Origin: Gordonia amarae NBRC 15530
GTDB lineage: Bacteria; Actinomycetota; Actinomycetes; Mycobacteriales; Mycobacteriaceae
Length of the DNA: 64,000 nucleotides
Assembly (NCBI RefSeq): GCF_000241345.1
Contig: NZ_BAED01000026.1
Location: forward strand, 1-64,000
Reading direction: 5' to 3'
Shown piece by piece: positions 16,246 through 27,278 of this stretch (positions within the stretch are counted from its first letter, which is position 1; each line of letters begins with the position of its first letter). A program made the translations under genes and the position numbers. The notes below the pieces were generated by a model. It was not told where the DNA came from and made no database searches. It saw nothing but the letters and a program-made list of their open reading frames with translations.

Positions 16246-17682
16246 GTGCTGCCCGAGTATATCCAGCGTTCCCTGCGCCGGATCACCGGCACCCGCCAGG
16301 CGACGATCGACACCATCGAGCCCGGCACGATCGCGGTCTCCCCCCGCCGGCCCATCGACAGGTTCGACGTCGGCGCCATCACCGAGGTCCTCGACCTGGC
16401 CACCAAGATCGGTGCGGTGCTGCTCGACTCGGGCACTTCCGCCCGCGACACCCAGGCACAGGTGGAGTTCGTCGCCGGTGCCTACGGCATCGAGGACGTC
16501 GACGTCGACGTCACCTACAACAGGATCATGGTCAGCGCCCGCCGCGGCGCGACGCTGCCCCCGATCACGACCATGCAGCAGGTCGACTACCGGTCCCTCG
16601 ACTTCACCCGGCTCGCCGACATCGACCGGCTGATCCGGCACATCCGCAACTCCGGGATCACACCGTCGACGGCGCACCGGATGGTCGACAAGATCGTCGC
16701 GGCACCACACCCGTACCCACACTGGGTGTCCACCTGCGCGTGGGGCGCGATGGCCTCGGGCGTCTCGCTGCTGCTCGGCGGCGGGCTCCTCGTCGCCGTG
16801 GTGACCTTCCTGACCACCGTGGTGATCGTCGCGGTCAACCGGCGGATCAACCGGCTGGGCACGCCCGTCTTCTTCCAGCAGGTGCTCGGCGGCTTCATCG
16901 CGGTGGTTCCCGCGGCCGTCATCTCCGAACTCTCCGACCGGCTCGGCGTGCATATGGTGCCGTCCCAGGTGATCGCTGCGGGCATCGTCGTGCTGCTGTC
17001 GGGATTGCCGCTGGTCGGGTCGTTGCAGGATGCGATCACCGGCGCCCCGATCACCGGCGTCGCCCGGTTCTTCGAACTGTTGCTGATGACAGCGGGCATC
17101 ATCGCCGGCGTCGGCACCGCGATCCGGGTGCTCGAGGGCGTCGGCATCTACCTGCCCACCCTCACCACCCTCACCCGGTTCGACGCGGTGGACCTACCGA
17201 TCCAGGTGGCCGGCGGCGCGATCGCCTCCGCCGCGTACGCGGTCGCCAGCTACGCCGAGCTCCGGGCGGCACCGGTCGCCTTCCTCAGCGGTGCGATCGG
17301 TTCGGCAATCGCGCTCGGCGTGCTGCTGTGGGCACCGGTCGGACCGGTGATCGCCGACGGGATCGCCGCGGTCCTGGTCGGGCTGGTCGGCGGTCTGCTG
17401 GCCCGCCGCGCGCTCACCCCGCCGCAGGTGGTGGCGGTCGCCGGCATCACCCCGCTGCTGCCCGGTCTCGCCGTCTACCGCGGACTGTACGGCCTGCTCA
17501 GCGAGCAGACCCTCAGCGGCATCACCTGGATGGCCAGTGCGCTGGGCATCGGCTGCGCGCTCGCCGCCGGGGTCACCCTCGGCGAGTTCATCGCCCGGAC
17601 ACTGCGCCGGCCGTCGTTCCTGCGCGAGGACCACCCGCACACCTGGGGCAGCGGGCGCAGGAGACGGCGATCGGGCGGGTAG
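16246..17682 (+). CDS. thrE: Threonine/serine exporter, ThrE family
   Basis: 478-residue inner-membrane amino-acid exporter. The N-terminal cytosolic domain (about 1-155) has the ThrE pattern LDLATKIGAVLLDSGTSARD and DVDVDVTYNRIMVSA; about ten hydrophobic helices follow, including the family's paired ThrE-N and ThrE-C membrane halves in one chain as in Corynebacterium glutamicum ThrE. The start is GTG 16246, positioned by AAGGAGG at 16234-16240. Placement directly divergent from a tRNA-Thr is seen in sequence; any functional link with threonine levels is inference. The next gene starts 80 bp downstream. Confidence 0.9.
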   Translation: MLPEYIQRSLRRITGTRQATIDTIEPGTIAVSPRRPIDRFDVGAITEVLDLATKIGAVLLDSGTSARDTQAQVEFVAGAYGIEDVDVDVTYNRIMVSARRGATLPPITTMQQVDYRSLDFTRLADIDRLIRHIRNSGITPSTAHRMVDKIVAAPHPYPHWVSTCAWGAMASGVSLLLGGGLLVAVVTFLTTVVIVAVNRRINRLGTPVFFQQVLGGFIAVVPAAVISELSDRLGVHMVPSQVIAAGIVVLLSGLPLVGSLQDAITGAPITGVARFFELLLMTAGIIAGVGTAIRVLEGVGIYLPTLTTLTRFDAVDLPIQVAGGAIASAAYAVASYAELRAAPVAFLSGAIGSAIALGVLLWAPVGPVIADGIAAVLVGLVGGLLARRALTPPQVVAVAGITPLLPGLAVYRGLYGLLSEQTLSGITWMASALGIGCALAAGVTLGEFIARTLRRPSFLREDHPHTWGSGRRRRRSGG

Positions 17683-17762
17683 AATCGGGCACAATGCCGA
17701 CGGCCGTCACCACCGGGACCGGTCCGCCGCGTACCAGATAGTCGAGCCACGATAAGGACGTC

Positions 17763-17930
17763 ATGCCTCCCAAGACCACCGCCGCCGACCTCACCGACGA
17801 AGAGCTGGAGCCGGTAGCCGACGAGACCGCCAACTCCGCCCGCCGCGTCGTCGCCGCGTACGCCAACGACGCCGACGAGTGCCGGATGCTGCTGTCGATG
17901 CTGGGTATCGCTCCGGGCGAGACTGCCTGA
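17763..17930 (+). CDS. Small conserved acidic protein upstream of otsA
   Basis: 55 residues, ATG 17763 preceded by AAGGA at 17754-17758. Sequence is acidic at the N-terminus ([13 protein letters not shown]) then helical ([20 protein letters not shown]). No function is recognisable. It ends 8 bp before the otsA start, so it is very probably co-transcribed and coupled with the trehalose genes; a similarly small ORF precedes otsA in mycobacteria as far as I recall. Confidence 0.8.
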   Translation: MPPKTTAADLTDEELEPVADETANSARRVVAAYANDADECRMLLSMLGIAPGETA

Positions 17931-17938
17931 CCCCCGAC

Positions 17939-19470
<1,532 letters not shown>

Positions 19471-19474
<4 letters not shown>

Positions 19475-20247
19475 GCGACAACACTATCGAGGAACCCCTG
19501 CGGTCGGCCCTGGTCACCGCCGCGGCCGCCCCGCACCTGCTCGTGGCCTCCGACTACGACGGCGTGCTCTCCCCCATCGTGTCGCAACCCGAGGACGCGG
19601 TCCCCAATCCCGCCTCCGTCGCCGCCATCGAATCGGCCGCGGCACTGCCGGATACGTCGGCGGCGGTGGTGTCGGGCCGGGCGCTCACCGATCTGTCGCT
19701 GCGCTCCGGGCTGCCCGTCGACGGCCCGGTGACCCTCATCGGCAGTCACGGCACCGAGTCCAGCACCGGCTTCATCACCGAGATCACCGACGGCCACCGC
19801 GCCCTCCTGGACCGGATAATCACCGAATTCAGCTCCGTCGCAGCCGATTATCCGGGCGTGCGGGTCGAACCCAAACCCATCAGCGTCGCCCTGCACGTAC
19901 GCAACGCCTCCCCCGCCGCTGCCGACGCCGCCCTGAACCGGGCCCGTGCCGGCGCCGCATCCTGGGACGGCGTGGAGGCCACCGAGGGCAAGGCCGTCAT
20001 CGAGCTGGCCGTCATCGCGACCTCCAAAGGTCATGCCCTGGACGCACTCCGGGCCCGCACCGGCGCCGACGTGGTCCTCTATCTCGGCGACGACGTCACC
20101 GACGAGAAGGCCTTCGCCCACCTCGGCGATTCCGACGTCTCCATCAAGGTCGGCGACGGCGCCACCATCGCCCGCCACCGCATCCCCGACACCGACACCG
20201 TCGCAACGGTTCTCGACTTCCTGGTCACCTTACGACAATCATCGTGA
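19471..20247 (+). CDS. otsB: Trehalose-6-phosphate phosphatase (HAD family)
   Basis: 258 residues. HAD motif I DYDGVLSP (about 29-36, nucleophile Asp), motif II SGR (about 69), GSHGTE, and motif [12 protein letters not shown] (about 207-216). It removes phosphate from the OtsA product. The start is TTG 19471, overlapping the otsA stop (TTGA), so the two enzymes are translated in a coupled fashion. Length fits stand-alone bacterial OtsB rather than the long mycobacterial OtsB1/OtsB2 forms. Its last bases run into a dispersed repeat. Confidence 0.95.
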
Positions 20248-20299
20248 TCCCTGAGCCCGAAGCGACAAAGGAGCGAGAGACGCGTTGGGTCCGGCGACC
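20245..20299 (+). repeat. Dispersed repeat family 1, copy B
   Basis: Starts TGATCCCTGAGCCCGAAGCG within the otsB stop codon and ends in GTCCGGCGACC, matching copies A, C and D. It fills the gap before the convergent transglutaminase-like gene. Confidence 0.82.
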
Positions 20300-20346
20300 T
20301 TTCGACACCTGACGCCACCACGCCGGATCCCCACCCCACACCCCCA

Positions 20347-21156
20347 TCACGCAATCGACACCCGGACCCGCCCGTCGTCACACGGCAACGGATCCGGCGA
20401 ACTCGCCGTCACCCAGTACGAGTTGAGCGTGATCGACCCGCCGTGGTTCTCCAGGAACGCGATGTCGGCGGCATCGCGCCCGGTGGCGATCCGCACCATC
20501 GCCTGCCGCGGCGCGAGTCCGGTGGCGTCCACCACCACCCATTCCCCGTCGATGATCGCCTCGGTGACGGCGTGAAAGTCCATCGGAGTGCACCCCGGCG
20601 CGTACACGGCCACAGCCCGGGCAGGGATGTTGAGCGCCCGCAGCAATGCGACGGTCAGGTGCGCGTAGTCGCGGCACACCCCGGCCCCGGCCATCAGGGT
20701 GTCGGCGGCGCTGTCGATAGGGTCGCTGGTGCCCGGGATGTACTGGGTGTGCGTACCCACGAAAGAGACCACCTGATCGAGCAGCTCGACGCGCGGACGC
20801 TCCGCGTCGAACCGGCTGGACACGAATCCGTAGAAGGTGTCCGATTCGGCATATCGGCTGGGGCGCAAGTAGGTCGAGGAGTCGAGCGCCGTCGCCGGCA
20901 TGGGTGCGGCCGGCTGGGTGATCTGCGCCCAGTAGTCGATCGACACCAGCCCGCCGCCGGCCCAGAACCGGTGGATGCGGGTGCCCACCGCGTCGACGAT
21001 CTCCTCCGGCATCACCGGCGTCCCGGCGACGACGACACTGAGCCGTTCCCGGAGCAGGATGCCCGGCACCTGCGCGACCGCGATCCGCATCTCGATTTCG
21101 CAGGGCGCGGCCACAAACACCTCGAGGGTGGCCGACACGTCACGCTGGGCGATCAT
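20347..21156 (-). CDS. Transglutaminase-like cysteine peptidase family protein
   Basis: 269 residues, cytosolic by absence of a signal. The transglutaminase core carries a complete papain-like triad: Cys in AGVCRDYAHL (about 164), His in DFHAVTEA (about 197) and Asp in VVVDATGL (about 213). The N-terminal half is a beta-rich domain. Actinobacterial members are often encoded beside ATP-grasp/circularly permuted partners; none is present here. Start ATG 21156 is tentative; a TTG at 21183 adds nine residues and neither has a clear ribosome site. Substrate unknown. Confidence 0.88.
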   Translation of the reverse strand: MIAQRDVSATLEVFVAAPCEIEMRIAVAQVPGILLRERLSVVVAGTPVMPEEIVDAVGTRIHRFWAGGGLVSIDYWAQITQPAAPMPATALDSSTYLRPSRYAESDTFYGFVSSRFDAERPRVELLDQVVSFVGTHTQYIPGTSDPIDSAADTLMAGAGVCRDYAHLTVALLRALNIPARAVAVYAPGCTPMDFHAVTEAIIDGEWVVVDATGLAPRQAMVRIATGRDAADIAFLENHGGSITLNSYWVTASSPDPLPCDDGRVRVSIA

Positions 21157-21264
21157 GGCATAACGGTAGGGGATAGTCGGCAATAGCGGGCGCTGGGCGC
21201 CGATACTCAGACGACGGCGGCGAACTCGGACCGTCCCGACGCGACACGCGACACCGGAGGCGAT

Positions 21265-22380
21265 TCACACCACGGCCGCGACGGGATCCGCGTACAACAC
21301 GCTCAGCGCCACCACCACCGCGGCGCTTTCCTGAACCCGCACACCGAATCTCGACGGAGCGATCTCCAACGGCCACGACACCGCGGTCGCCGAGTTGAAC
21401 GCCGCCTGCACCGGGGCGAGCCCGTCAGGATGGGCGGCGAACGCCTCCCCGGCCACCACGATCGAATCCGGGTTGATCACATCACGCAACAACGCCACGG
21501 ACTCACCGAGCACCCGAGCCCGCTCGTCGACGATCGGCGAGGCGGTGATGGGGATGCCGCGCAGCTCCGACGCGGTACGCGCAGCACCCCGCCCGATCAC
21601 CTGCTGCAGCCGGGCGTACCCACCGGCGATGACCGGCGCGTTCACCGGAAGGTGCGCGATGGTGCCCGCCCCACGCGCCGGCACATGGACCCGGCCGTCG
21701 ATAGTGAGCGCCGCACCGGCGGTTTCACGCGCATAGATAAAAAGTCCCGAACCGCCGTCGACGCGGGTGTGGGTGAGCAGCAGTTCGGCCGCTGCCATGG
21801 CCTCGACGTGCTCGCACACCGACACCGGAACACCGAGGGTGCGGGCCAGCACGGGCCCCACCTCGGCGCCCCGCCAGCCGAGCACGGGATGATCGACGAC
21901 ACCGGTCTCGACGTCGACGGTCCCACCGATCGCGGCGCCGCCCCACAACAACCGCCGCCCGCTGAACCGGTCGGCGAGTTCCTTCAACTGGGTGCACAGC
22001 GCCTCGACGGCGGTCCGCGTCGGACCGGCCGGGGTGGCCACGGCGTGGCTGTACAGGGTACGTCCACCCAGGTCGGCGATGGCGAGCACGCTGCGCCGGG
22101 CACCGACGTGGATACCGGCCACGCACAGCGAGTCGCGGTCGAGGGTCAGCGGATTCTTGGGCCGTCCGATGGCTCCGGGATCGCACAGGTCGGGCCGTTC
22201 GACGATGAGCCCCGACGCGGCGAGCGCATGCACCTGACGGTTCACGGTGGCCGCCGACAGACCGGTCGAGGCGACCAACTGATCACGGGTCACCGGCCCG
22301 GACACCCGGACGCCCTGGAGCACGGCCGCCGCGGGAATGGTGGTCAACTGCAGCGTTGCAGGGACGACGGGTGGCGACAT
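21265..22380 (-). CDS. ROK-family transcriptional regulator
   Basis: 371 residues. A winged helix-turn-helix at about 25-70 (TRDQLVASTGLSAATVNRQV) precedes a ROK sugar-kinase-like fold (GIHVGARRSVLAIADLGG; phosphate-binding-like WGGAAIGGTVD; SLFIYARETAGAAL-type region), but the kinase Asp/zinc-finger pattern is poorly kept, as in ROK repressors such as Rv0485. In M. tuberculosis the Rv0485 gene also lies next to an SDR gene, as here (divergent SDR at 22422), which supports orthology by position. Effector unknown. Confidence 0.88.
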   Translation of the reverse strand: MSPPVVPATLQLTTIPAAAVLQGVRVSGPVTRDQLVASTGLSAATVNRQVHALAASGLIVERPDLCDPGAIGRPKNPLTLDRDSLCVAGIHVGARRSVLAIADLGGRTLYSHAVATPAGPTRTAVEALCTQLKELADRFSGRRLLWGGAAIGGTVDVETGVVDHPVLGWRGAEVGPVLARTLGVPVSVCEHVEAMAAAELLLTHTRVDGGSGLFIYARETAGAALTIDGRVHVPARGAGTIAHLPVNAPVIAGGYARLQQVIGRGAARTASELRGIPITASPIVDERARVLGESVALLRDVINPDSIVVAGEAFAAHPDGLAPVQAAFNSATAVSWPLEIAPSRFGVRVQESAAVVVALSVLYADPVAAVV

Positions 22381-22421
22381 GAGACGAATCTAGCAGCGGC
22401 GCAGCACTAAACTCGGATTCC

Positions 22422-23204
22422 ATGAGTGCGAACGCAGGGTCAGAATCAGCAGGATTGAATGTCGGGGCGGACGGCCGCAAGATCGCGGTGGTGACCGGCG
22501 CGAGTTCGGGGATCGGTGCGGCCACGGCCCGCGTGCTCGCCGCGCAGGGCTATCACGTCGTGGTCGGTGCCCGCCGCGTCGACCGGATCGCGGCGCTCGC
22601 CGCCGAGATCGGCGGCACCGGCAGGCAACTCGATGTCACCGACGAGGCGTCGGTCGCCGCGTTCGTCGAGGGCCTCGACCGGATCGACGTGCTCGTCAAC
22701 AACGCCGGCGGTGCGAAGGGTCTCGCGTCGGTGGCCGAGGCCGATCTCGACGACTGGCGCTGGATGTGGGAGACCAATGTGGTGGGCACGCTGCGGTTGA
22801 CCCAGACGTTGCTTCCGGCCCTGATCGCCTCCGGCGACGGCCTGATCGTCACGGTCACCTCGATCGCCGCGCTCGATGTCTACGACAACGGCGGCGGCTA
22901 CACCTCCGCCAAGCACGCCCAGGGCGTGCTGCACCGTACCCTACGCTACGAGCTGCTCGGAAAACCGGTGCGGCTCACCGAGATCTGCCCCGGCATGGTG
23001 GAGACGGAGTTCTCGCTGGTGCGTTTCGACGGCGATCAGGAACGCGCCGACGCCACCTACCAGGGTCTGACCCCGCTCACCGCGGAGGACGTCGCCGAGG
23101 TCATCGGTTTCGCCGCCTCGCGTCCCCCGCACGTCAACCTCGACCAGATCATTCTCAAACCCCGCGACCAGGCCTCGGCCCGCCGCAACGTCCGCACGGG
23201 CTAG
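22422..23204 (+). CDS. Short-chain dehydrogenase/reductase
   Basis: 260 residues, NADP-type classical SDR. TGASSGIG (about 25-32) is the nucleotide-binding loop, NNAGG at about 92, catalytic Ser in TSIAALDVYDNGGG region and YTSAKHA (Tyr-x-x-x-Lys, about 155-159). CPGMVETEF is the usual post-catalytic segment. It resembles YdfG/Rv0484c-type reductases of 3-hydroxy acids. ATG 22422 lies 41 bp from the divergent ROK regulator, so shared promoter control is plausible. Confidence 0.93.
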   Translation: MSANAGSESAGLNVGADGRKIAVVTGASSGIGAATARVLAAQGYHVVVGARRVDRIAALAAEIGGTGRQLDVTDEASVAAFVEGLDRIDVLVNNAGGAKGLASVAEADLDDWRWMWETNVVGTLRLTQTLLPALIASGDGLIVTVTSIAALDVYDNGGGYTSAKHAQGVLHRTLRYELLGKPVRLTEICPGMVETEFSLVRFDGDQERADATYQGLTPLTAEDVAEVIGFAASRPPHVNLDQIILKPRDQASARRNVRTG

Positions 23205-23216
23205 TCACAATTTCCC

Positions 23217-24464
23217 TCAGCGGGGAGCGACGCTGCGCGGGGCGCCGCTGGGGGTGGCCGGGACCGTGATGTCCCGCGCCTGCCCGGTGATCGCCGACAT
23301 CCCGGTCCACTGGTCCCAGTCGAAGATCCAGTCGAAGATGTCGCCGTCGGCCTCCGACAGGTTGATCCGGGTTCCGGTCACCTCGACCGGATCGCCGTAC
23401 ACGGCGGTCTGGAAATACTGCTGCGCGTTCTCCAGCGACAGATTGATGCAGCCGTTGGTGACATTCGACGATCCTTGCACCCCAACGGTTTGCGGGTTGG
23501 CGTGGATGAATTCGCCGTTGTTGGAGATCCGCACCGCCCAGCGCTCGCGGACATTGAAGTATCCGGCGGCCGGGTTGGTCATGGCGAAATCCTCGTATTT
23601 CTCGGTGACCACGTGAATGCCGCTGCGGGTGACATTGCGGTCGAGGTCGCCCTCGCCGTAACTGCACGGCAGGGTCATCAGTGTGGCGCCGTCCCGGATC
23701 ACCACGATCTGGTGCGACGACGCCTCGGCCTTCACGATCTGCGACCGGCCGATGGCGAAGTCGCTGGTCATGTCGGCGGCGCCGTACAGTCCCTCACCCA
23801 TCTGGAGGCCGTACAGCTTGGCGTCGAGGTGGATCTTGGTGCCCGGCTGCCAGTACTCCCGCGGCCGCCAGTGCACCCGGGATCCGTTGTCCTCGCCGAG
23901 CCACGCCCAGCTGCCCTCGGTCTCGGGTGTGGTGGTGACCTTGAGGACCTTCTCGACGGCCGCCTTGTCCTCGACGGTGCTGTCGAACTTGAGGATGAGC
24001 GAGGCGGCGATCCCCACTTCCTGGCCGTCGGCGACGTTGATGACCACGTTGGCCTGCGCGGCGGGGCTGAGGGTGGTGAACTTGCCGTGCACCCGAACCA
24101 CCAGTTGGTCGGATCCGACGGCGGTGCCCTGCCAGGTGTAAGTGGATCCGTAGCCGAGGGGCTCGGTGATCGAGTACGTCGTGCGGTCCTCGGACAGCGT
24201 GCCTGCGACCGCTTTGCCCTGTGGGTTCAGCAGTTTCACGTCGGGGTTGAGCGTGCCCTTGTTCGCCTTGACCGAGAACTCGACGGTCGGGTTGGGTGCC
24301 ACGGGGGACGCCAGGTCCGGGCTGTAGGTGAGCGATACCTTCGGTTTTTTCGGGCCCGAGTCCTTATTGTCCGATCCGGTACCGCATGCCGCGACGAGTC
24401 CTGCCGCACCGAGCGCCGCTGCGACCAGCACAGTCCGGCGGTTCGGTTGAAACTGCCTATTCAC
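23217..24464 (-). CDS. Lipoprotein L,D-transpeptidase (YkuD domain, LprQ/Ldt-like)
   Basis: 415 residues from GTG 24464. The signal peptide has RR at residues 9-10 and a lipobox LVAAC with Cys27, so it is predicted to be a membrane-anchored lipoprotein. Two Ig-like beta domains follow, then the YkuD catalytic domain with HANPQ and the TNGCINLS motif (catalytic Cys about residue 338). These enzymes form 3-3 cross-links in peptidoglycan. Most family members have S(H/R)GC; here the residue before Gly is Asn. In M. tuberculosis lprQ (Rv0483) follows murB; here murB is 7.5 kb away. An ATG at 24500 is an alternative start. Confidence 0.92.
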   Translation of the reverse strand: MNRQFQPNRRTVLVAAALGAAGLVAACGTGSDNKDSGPKKPKVSLTYSPDLASPVAPNPTVEFSVKANKGTLNPDVKLLNPQGKAVAGTLSEDRTTYSITEPLGYGSTYTWQGTAVGSDQLVVRVHGKFTTLSPAAQANVVINVADGQEVGIAASLILKFDSTVEDKAAVEKVLKVTTTPETEGSWAWLGEDNGSRVHWRPREYWQPGTKIHLDAKLYGLQMGEGLYGAADMTSDFAIGRSQIVKAEASSHQIVVIRDGATLMTLPCSYGEGDLDRNVTRSGIHVVTEKYEDFAMTNPAAGYFNVRERWAVRISNNGEFIHANPQTVGVQGSSNVTNGCINLSLENAQQYFQTAVYGDPVEVTGTRINLSEADGDIFDWIFDWDQWTGMSAITGQARDITVPATPSGAPRSVAPR

Positions 24465-24524
24465 CTCACCAAATCTACCGTCCGGCAAGGCTCCATACAT
24501 GCCATGTGCTGTCCGGCACCGCGG

Positions 24525-24956
24525 TCACGGCACGAACAGCACCTCGTTGGTGATGTCGGTGCAGGAAACCCTGTACCCGAACGAATCCGCGCGGTTCATC
24601 TCATCAACGCCATAGGTGCTGCAGTAGACGTCGAACTGGTCGAGGTGCACCAGGGCGGTGTTGTCGCCGTACTGGCGTTCGGTCAGATCGGTGAAGTACT
24701 GCCTGGTCATCGCCACAGCCTCCAGACAGTCGAAGTCGTGGCCGCGGTGAATCTCGACGCTCCCCTCACCCCACGGGGAGTCGAGCCTGCCGCAGCCGGT
24801 GAACGCGCCGGACGACTCGGTGGCGAGTCCGATGTCAGGCACCGAGCCCGAATCCCCGCCGGACGGCGGCGCCCCGATCCCCGCGCAGACCGCGCACAGG
24901 CACAGTCCGGTCGCGGCGGTCGCCGCTAAGGCAAGGCCGGTGATCCGCGTAGACAT
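24525..24956 (-). CDS. Secreted protein of unknown function
   Basis: 143 residues. ATG 24956 is preceded by GGAGG at 5-nt spacing, which fixes the start over an in-frame codon four residues earlier. The N-terminal 29 residues form a Sec signal peptide (LALAATAATGLCLCAVCAG). The mature part contains four cysteines that could make two disulphides, Trp, and a VDEMNRADSFGYRVSC segment. I recognise no domain. It lies immediately downstream of deoC, where M. tuberculosis has the small secreted Rv0477 on the other side of deoC. Confidence 0.72.
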   Translation of the reverse strand: MSTRITGLALAATAATGLCLCAVCAGIGAPPSGGDSGSVPDIGLATESSGAFTGCGRLDSPWGEGSVEIHRGHDFDCLEAVAMTRQYFTDLTERQYGDNTALVHLDQFDVYCSTYGVDEMNRADSFGYRVSCTDITNEVLFVP

Positions 24957-25076
24957 GGCAACCTCCAACAGCCGATGCGAGATCTCATGCTTCGACGGTA
25001 GGAAGGCGAGAGGGCGTACACACGAGTAGCCGACTACGCGAATGACACCGCCGCACTACGTGGATCGCGGCGCCGG

Positions 25077-25787
25077 CTATTCGGCGAAGCCGTCGAGGAC
25101 CGCACGCGAGGACGACAGGCCTAGGCGGGTGGCGCCGGCGTCGATGAGCGCGGCGGCGAACTCGGCGGTGCGGATACCGCCGGACGCCTTGATCTCGGCC
25201 TCGTCGCCGACGGCGTCGCGCATCAGCCCGACCGCCTCGACGCTCGCCCCGCCGAGCGGGTGGAAGCCGGTGGAGGTCTTGACGTAGTTGGCGCCGGCGG
25301 TCACGGCGCGCTTGCACACCTGCGTGACGGCGTCGGGACCGGCGAGTTCGAGCAGTGCCGCCGATTCGATGATCACCTTGAGGACCTTCTCCCTGCCGAT
25401 GGCCTCACGGACGGTCAGGATGTCGGCGAACACCTCGTCGTAGCGGCCGTCGACGGCGGCACCCACGTCGATCACCATGTCGATCTCGTCGGCGCCGGTG
25501 TCCACGGCCAGCCGCGCCTCGGCCCCCTTGACCAGCGAATGATGCTTGCCCGACGGGAATCCGGCGACGACGCAGGTGTTCATGATCCCGGTGTCGATGG
25601 GCAGCATCGACGGTGACAGGCACACCGCGTACACCCCGAGATCGATGGCCTCGGCGATGGTGGCCTCGGCGTCGACGCGGGTGGCTTCCGGCTTGAGCAG
25701 CGTGTGGTCGACGATGGCCGCCACGTCGCGGCGCGGGTAGCGGGTGATGAGCTCGGTGTTCGTCCCTGGGAGGTCGGTGTTTGTCAC
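25077..25787 (-). CDS. deoC: Deoxyribose-phosphate aldolase
   Basis: 236-residue class I aldolase splitting 2-deoxyribose 5-phosphate to acetaldehyde and glyceraldehyde 3-phosphate. TIM-barrel landmarks: [41 protein letters not shown] and the Schiff-base lysine in VKTSTGF (about residue 167); KASGGIRT follows. Start is GTG 25787. It is divergent from purU (28 bp between starts), so both promoters overlap here. Position matches deoC (Rv0478) in the mycobacterial hbhA neighbourhood. Confidence 0.96.
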   Translation of the reverse strand: MTNTDLPGTNTELITRYPRRDVAAIVDHTLLKPEATRVDAEATIAEAIDLGVYAVCLSPSMLPIDTGIMNTCVVAGFPSGKHHSLVKGAEARLAVDTGADEIDMVIDVGAAVDGRYDEVFADILTVREAIGREKVLKVIIESAALLELAGPDAVTQVCKRAVTAGANYVKTSTGFHPLGGASVEAVGLMRDAVGDEAEIKASGGIRTAEFAAALIDAGATRLGLSSSRAVLDGFAE

Positions 25788-25814
25788 ACCGTCGAGCTTG
25801 GCACACTTGACGAT

Positions 25815-26687
25815 GTGACTTCATCTTCCGGCGACCACCGCTACGTCCTGACTCTCGGCTGTCCCGACACGACGGGCATCGTCGCCCGGATCTCCGGTTT
25901 CCTCACCGACATCGGCGGCTGGATCACCGAGGCCGGCTACCACTCCGACCCCGACTCGGGCTGGTTCTTCACCCGGCAGGCGATCCGCGCCGACGCCGTG
26001 ACGCTGACCCGCGACGAGATCGCCGCCCGGTTCAAGGCCGAGGTGGGCGACCCGCTCAACGCCGAATGGAAGCTCACCGACACCGCCGTCGGCAAGTCGG
26101 CGGTGCTGCTGGTCAGCAAGGAATCACACTGCCTCGTCGACCTGCTGGGCCGCGCCCACCGCGGGGAGCTGCCCGCGACGATCAGCGCCGTCGTCGGCAA
26201 TCACGCCGACCTGGGCGAACTGACCGAGCGGTTCGGGATACCGTTCCACCACGTCCCGTTCTCCCCCGACCGCAAGGCCGAGTCGTTCGCGCGGGTGGCG
26301 GGCATCGTCGACGGCTACCACCCGGATGCGGTGGTCCTGGCCCGGTTCATGCAGATCCTGCCGCCCACCCTGTGTGAGTCGTGGGCCGGCCGCGCCCTCA
26401 ACATCCACCACAGCTTCCTGCCGAGCTTCGTCGGCGCCCGCCCCTACCATCAGGCCTTCGCCCGCGGCGTCAAACTGATCGGCGCCACCTGCCACTACGT
26501 GACCGCCGACCTCGACGCCGGCCCGATCATCGAGCAGGACGTCATCCGCATCGACCACAGCGACTCGGTCGCCGACATGGTGCGGCAGGGCCGCGACATC
26601 GAAACCCTCGTCCTGGCCCGCGGCCTGCGCTGGCACCTCGAGGACCGCGTCCTCGTCCACGGCCGCAAGACCGTCGTCTTCAGCTGA
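25815..26687 (+). CDS. purU: Formyltetrahydrofolate deformylase
   Basis: 290 residues. N-terminal ACT domain (about 8-85; [19 protein letters not shown]) and C-terminal formyl-hydrolase domain with [20 protein letters not shown], where Asn, His and the downstream Asp ([13 protein letters not shown]) form the catalytic set. The enzyme releases formate from 10-formyl-THF, balancing one-carbon units. GTG 25815 starts right after the predicted deoC promoter. It interrupts the deoC-Rv0479c-like order seen in mycobacteria. Confidence 0.95.
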   Translation: MTSSSGDHRYVLTLGCPDTTGIVARISGFLTDIGGWITEAGYHSDPDSGWFFTRQAIRADAVTLTRDEIAARFKAEVGDPLNAEWKLTDTAVGKSAVLLVSKESHCLVDLLGRAHRGELPATISAVVGNHADLGELTERFGIPFHHVPFSPDRKAESFARVAGIVDGYHPDAVVLARFMQILPPTLCESWAGRALNIHHSFLPSFVGARPYHQAFARGVKLIGATCHYVTADLDAGPIIEQDVIRIDHSDSVADMVRQGRDIETLVLARGLRWHLEDRVLVHGRKTVVFS

Positions 26688-26849
26688 GACCCCGCCTTCC
26701 TGGCACACTGGAGCGCGTCGGAAGTGGATGACACCGAGGGCGTCGAACGGATACATCTGGTGCGAAGAAAAGGCAGCTGCGCAAGCAGCGGCCGAAGCAG
26801 GGCGATCGAGGATCGGACGCAGTTGCCGACGCATCGCTACAGCGAGTGA
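26688..26849. other. Gap without a gene between purU and the VapC toxin gene
   Basis: 160 bp of slightly lower GC than neighbours. No convincing ORF, hairpin or repeat is seen; it may carry the boundary of an inserted toxin-antitoxin module. Confidence 0.4.
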
Positions 26850-27278
26850 TCAAAGCCTTTCTGGCAGCAAGGTGAACGCCTCGAGGTGACGCGGTCGCAC
26901 TGCGGTGAAGTGGCGCCGGTCGAGGGTGGCGATTTCCGTGATGTCCAGTCTCTCGGCGAGCGCGATCACCGATGCGTCGGTCGTGCCGAGTGGCATGTCG
27001 ATGTACTGCTCGGTGAGTTCGGCCATGCGCCGGTAATCGGCGCGCGTCAGATCGACCAGCTCGAACGCACCGTCGGCGACGCCACGTAGAAATTGAACCT
27101 CGACTTGGGGGCTGACGCGTGCGCTCAGGAGATAGCCGACCTCCGCCGAGACCGTCGCGGGCAACAGCAGCCTACGACCTGCTAGGCGCAGGCCGGTGAA
27201 GAGCTCGGATGCCGCGTGGAAGTATTGGTCGTTCGCGGTGGCCGCGGCAACGATCGGACCCGTGTCGAAGACGATCAC
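26850..27278 (-). CDS. PIN-domain ribonuclease toxin (VapC family)
   Basis: 142 residues. PIN-domain acidic residues are present: Asp5 (MIVFDTGP), Glu in SAEVGYL (about 46), Asp in GTTDASVIALAERL (about 100) and Asp in ATLDRRHF (about 118). VapC toxins are Mg-dependent endoribonucleases that usually cut tRNA or rRNA. The GTG start overlaps the antitoxin stop (GTGA), the classic toxin-second arrangement. Somewhat lower GC and position between purU and the DUF2993 gene suggest insertion into an otherwise conserved block. Confidence 0.9.
   Translation of the reverse strand: MIVFDTGPIVAAATANDQYFHAASELFTGLRLAGRRLLLPATVSAEVGYLLSARVSPQVEVQFLRGVADGAFELVDLTRADYRRMAELTEQYIDMPLGTTDASVIALAERLDITEIATLDRRHFTAVRPRHLEAFTLLPERL

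Noticed and set aside
17879..17938. Longer otsA start upstream of GTG 17939
   Set aside because: It would overlap the small gene ending at 17930 out of frame and adds residues without similarity to OtsA.
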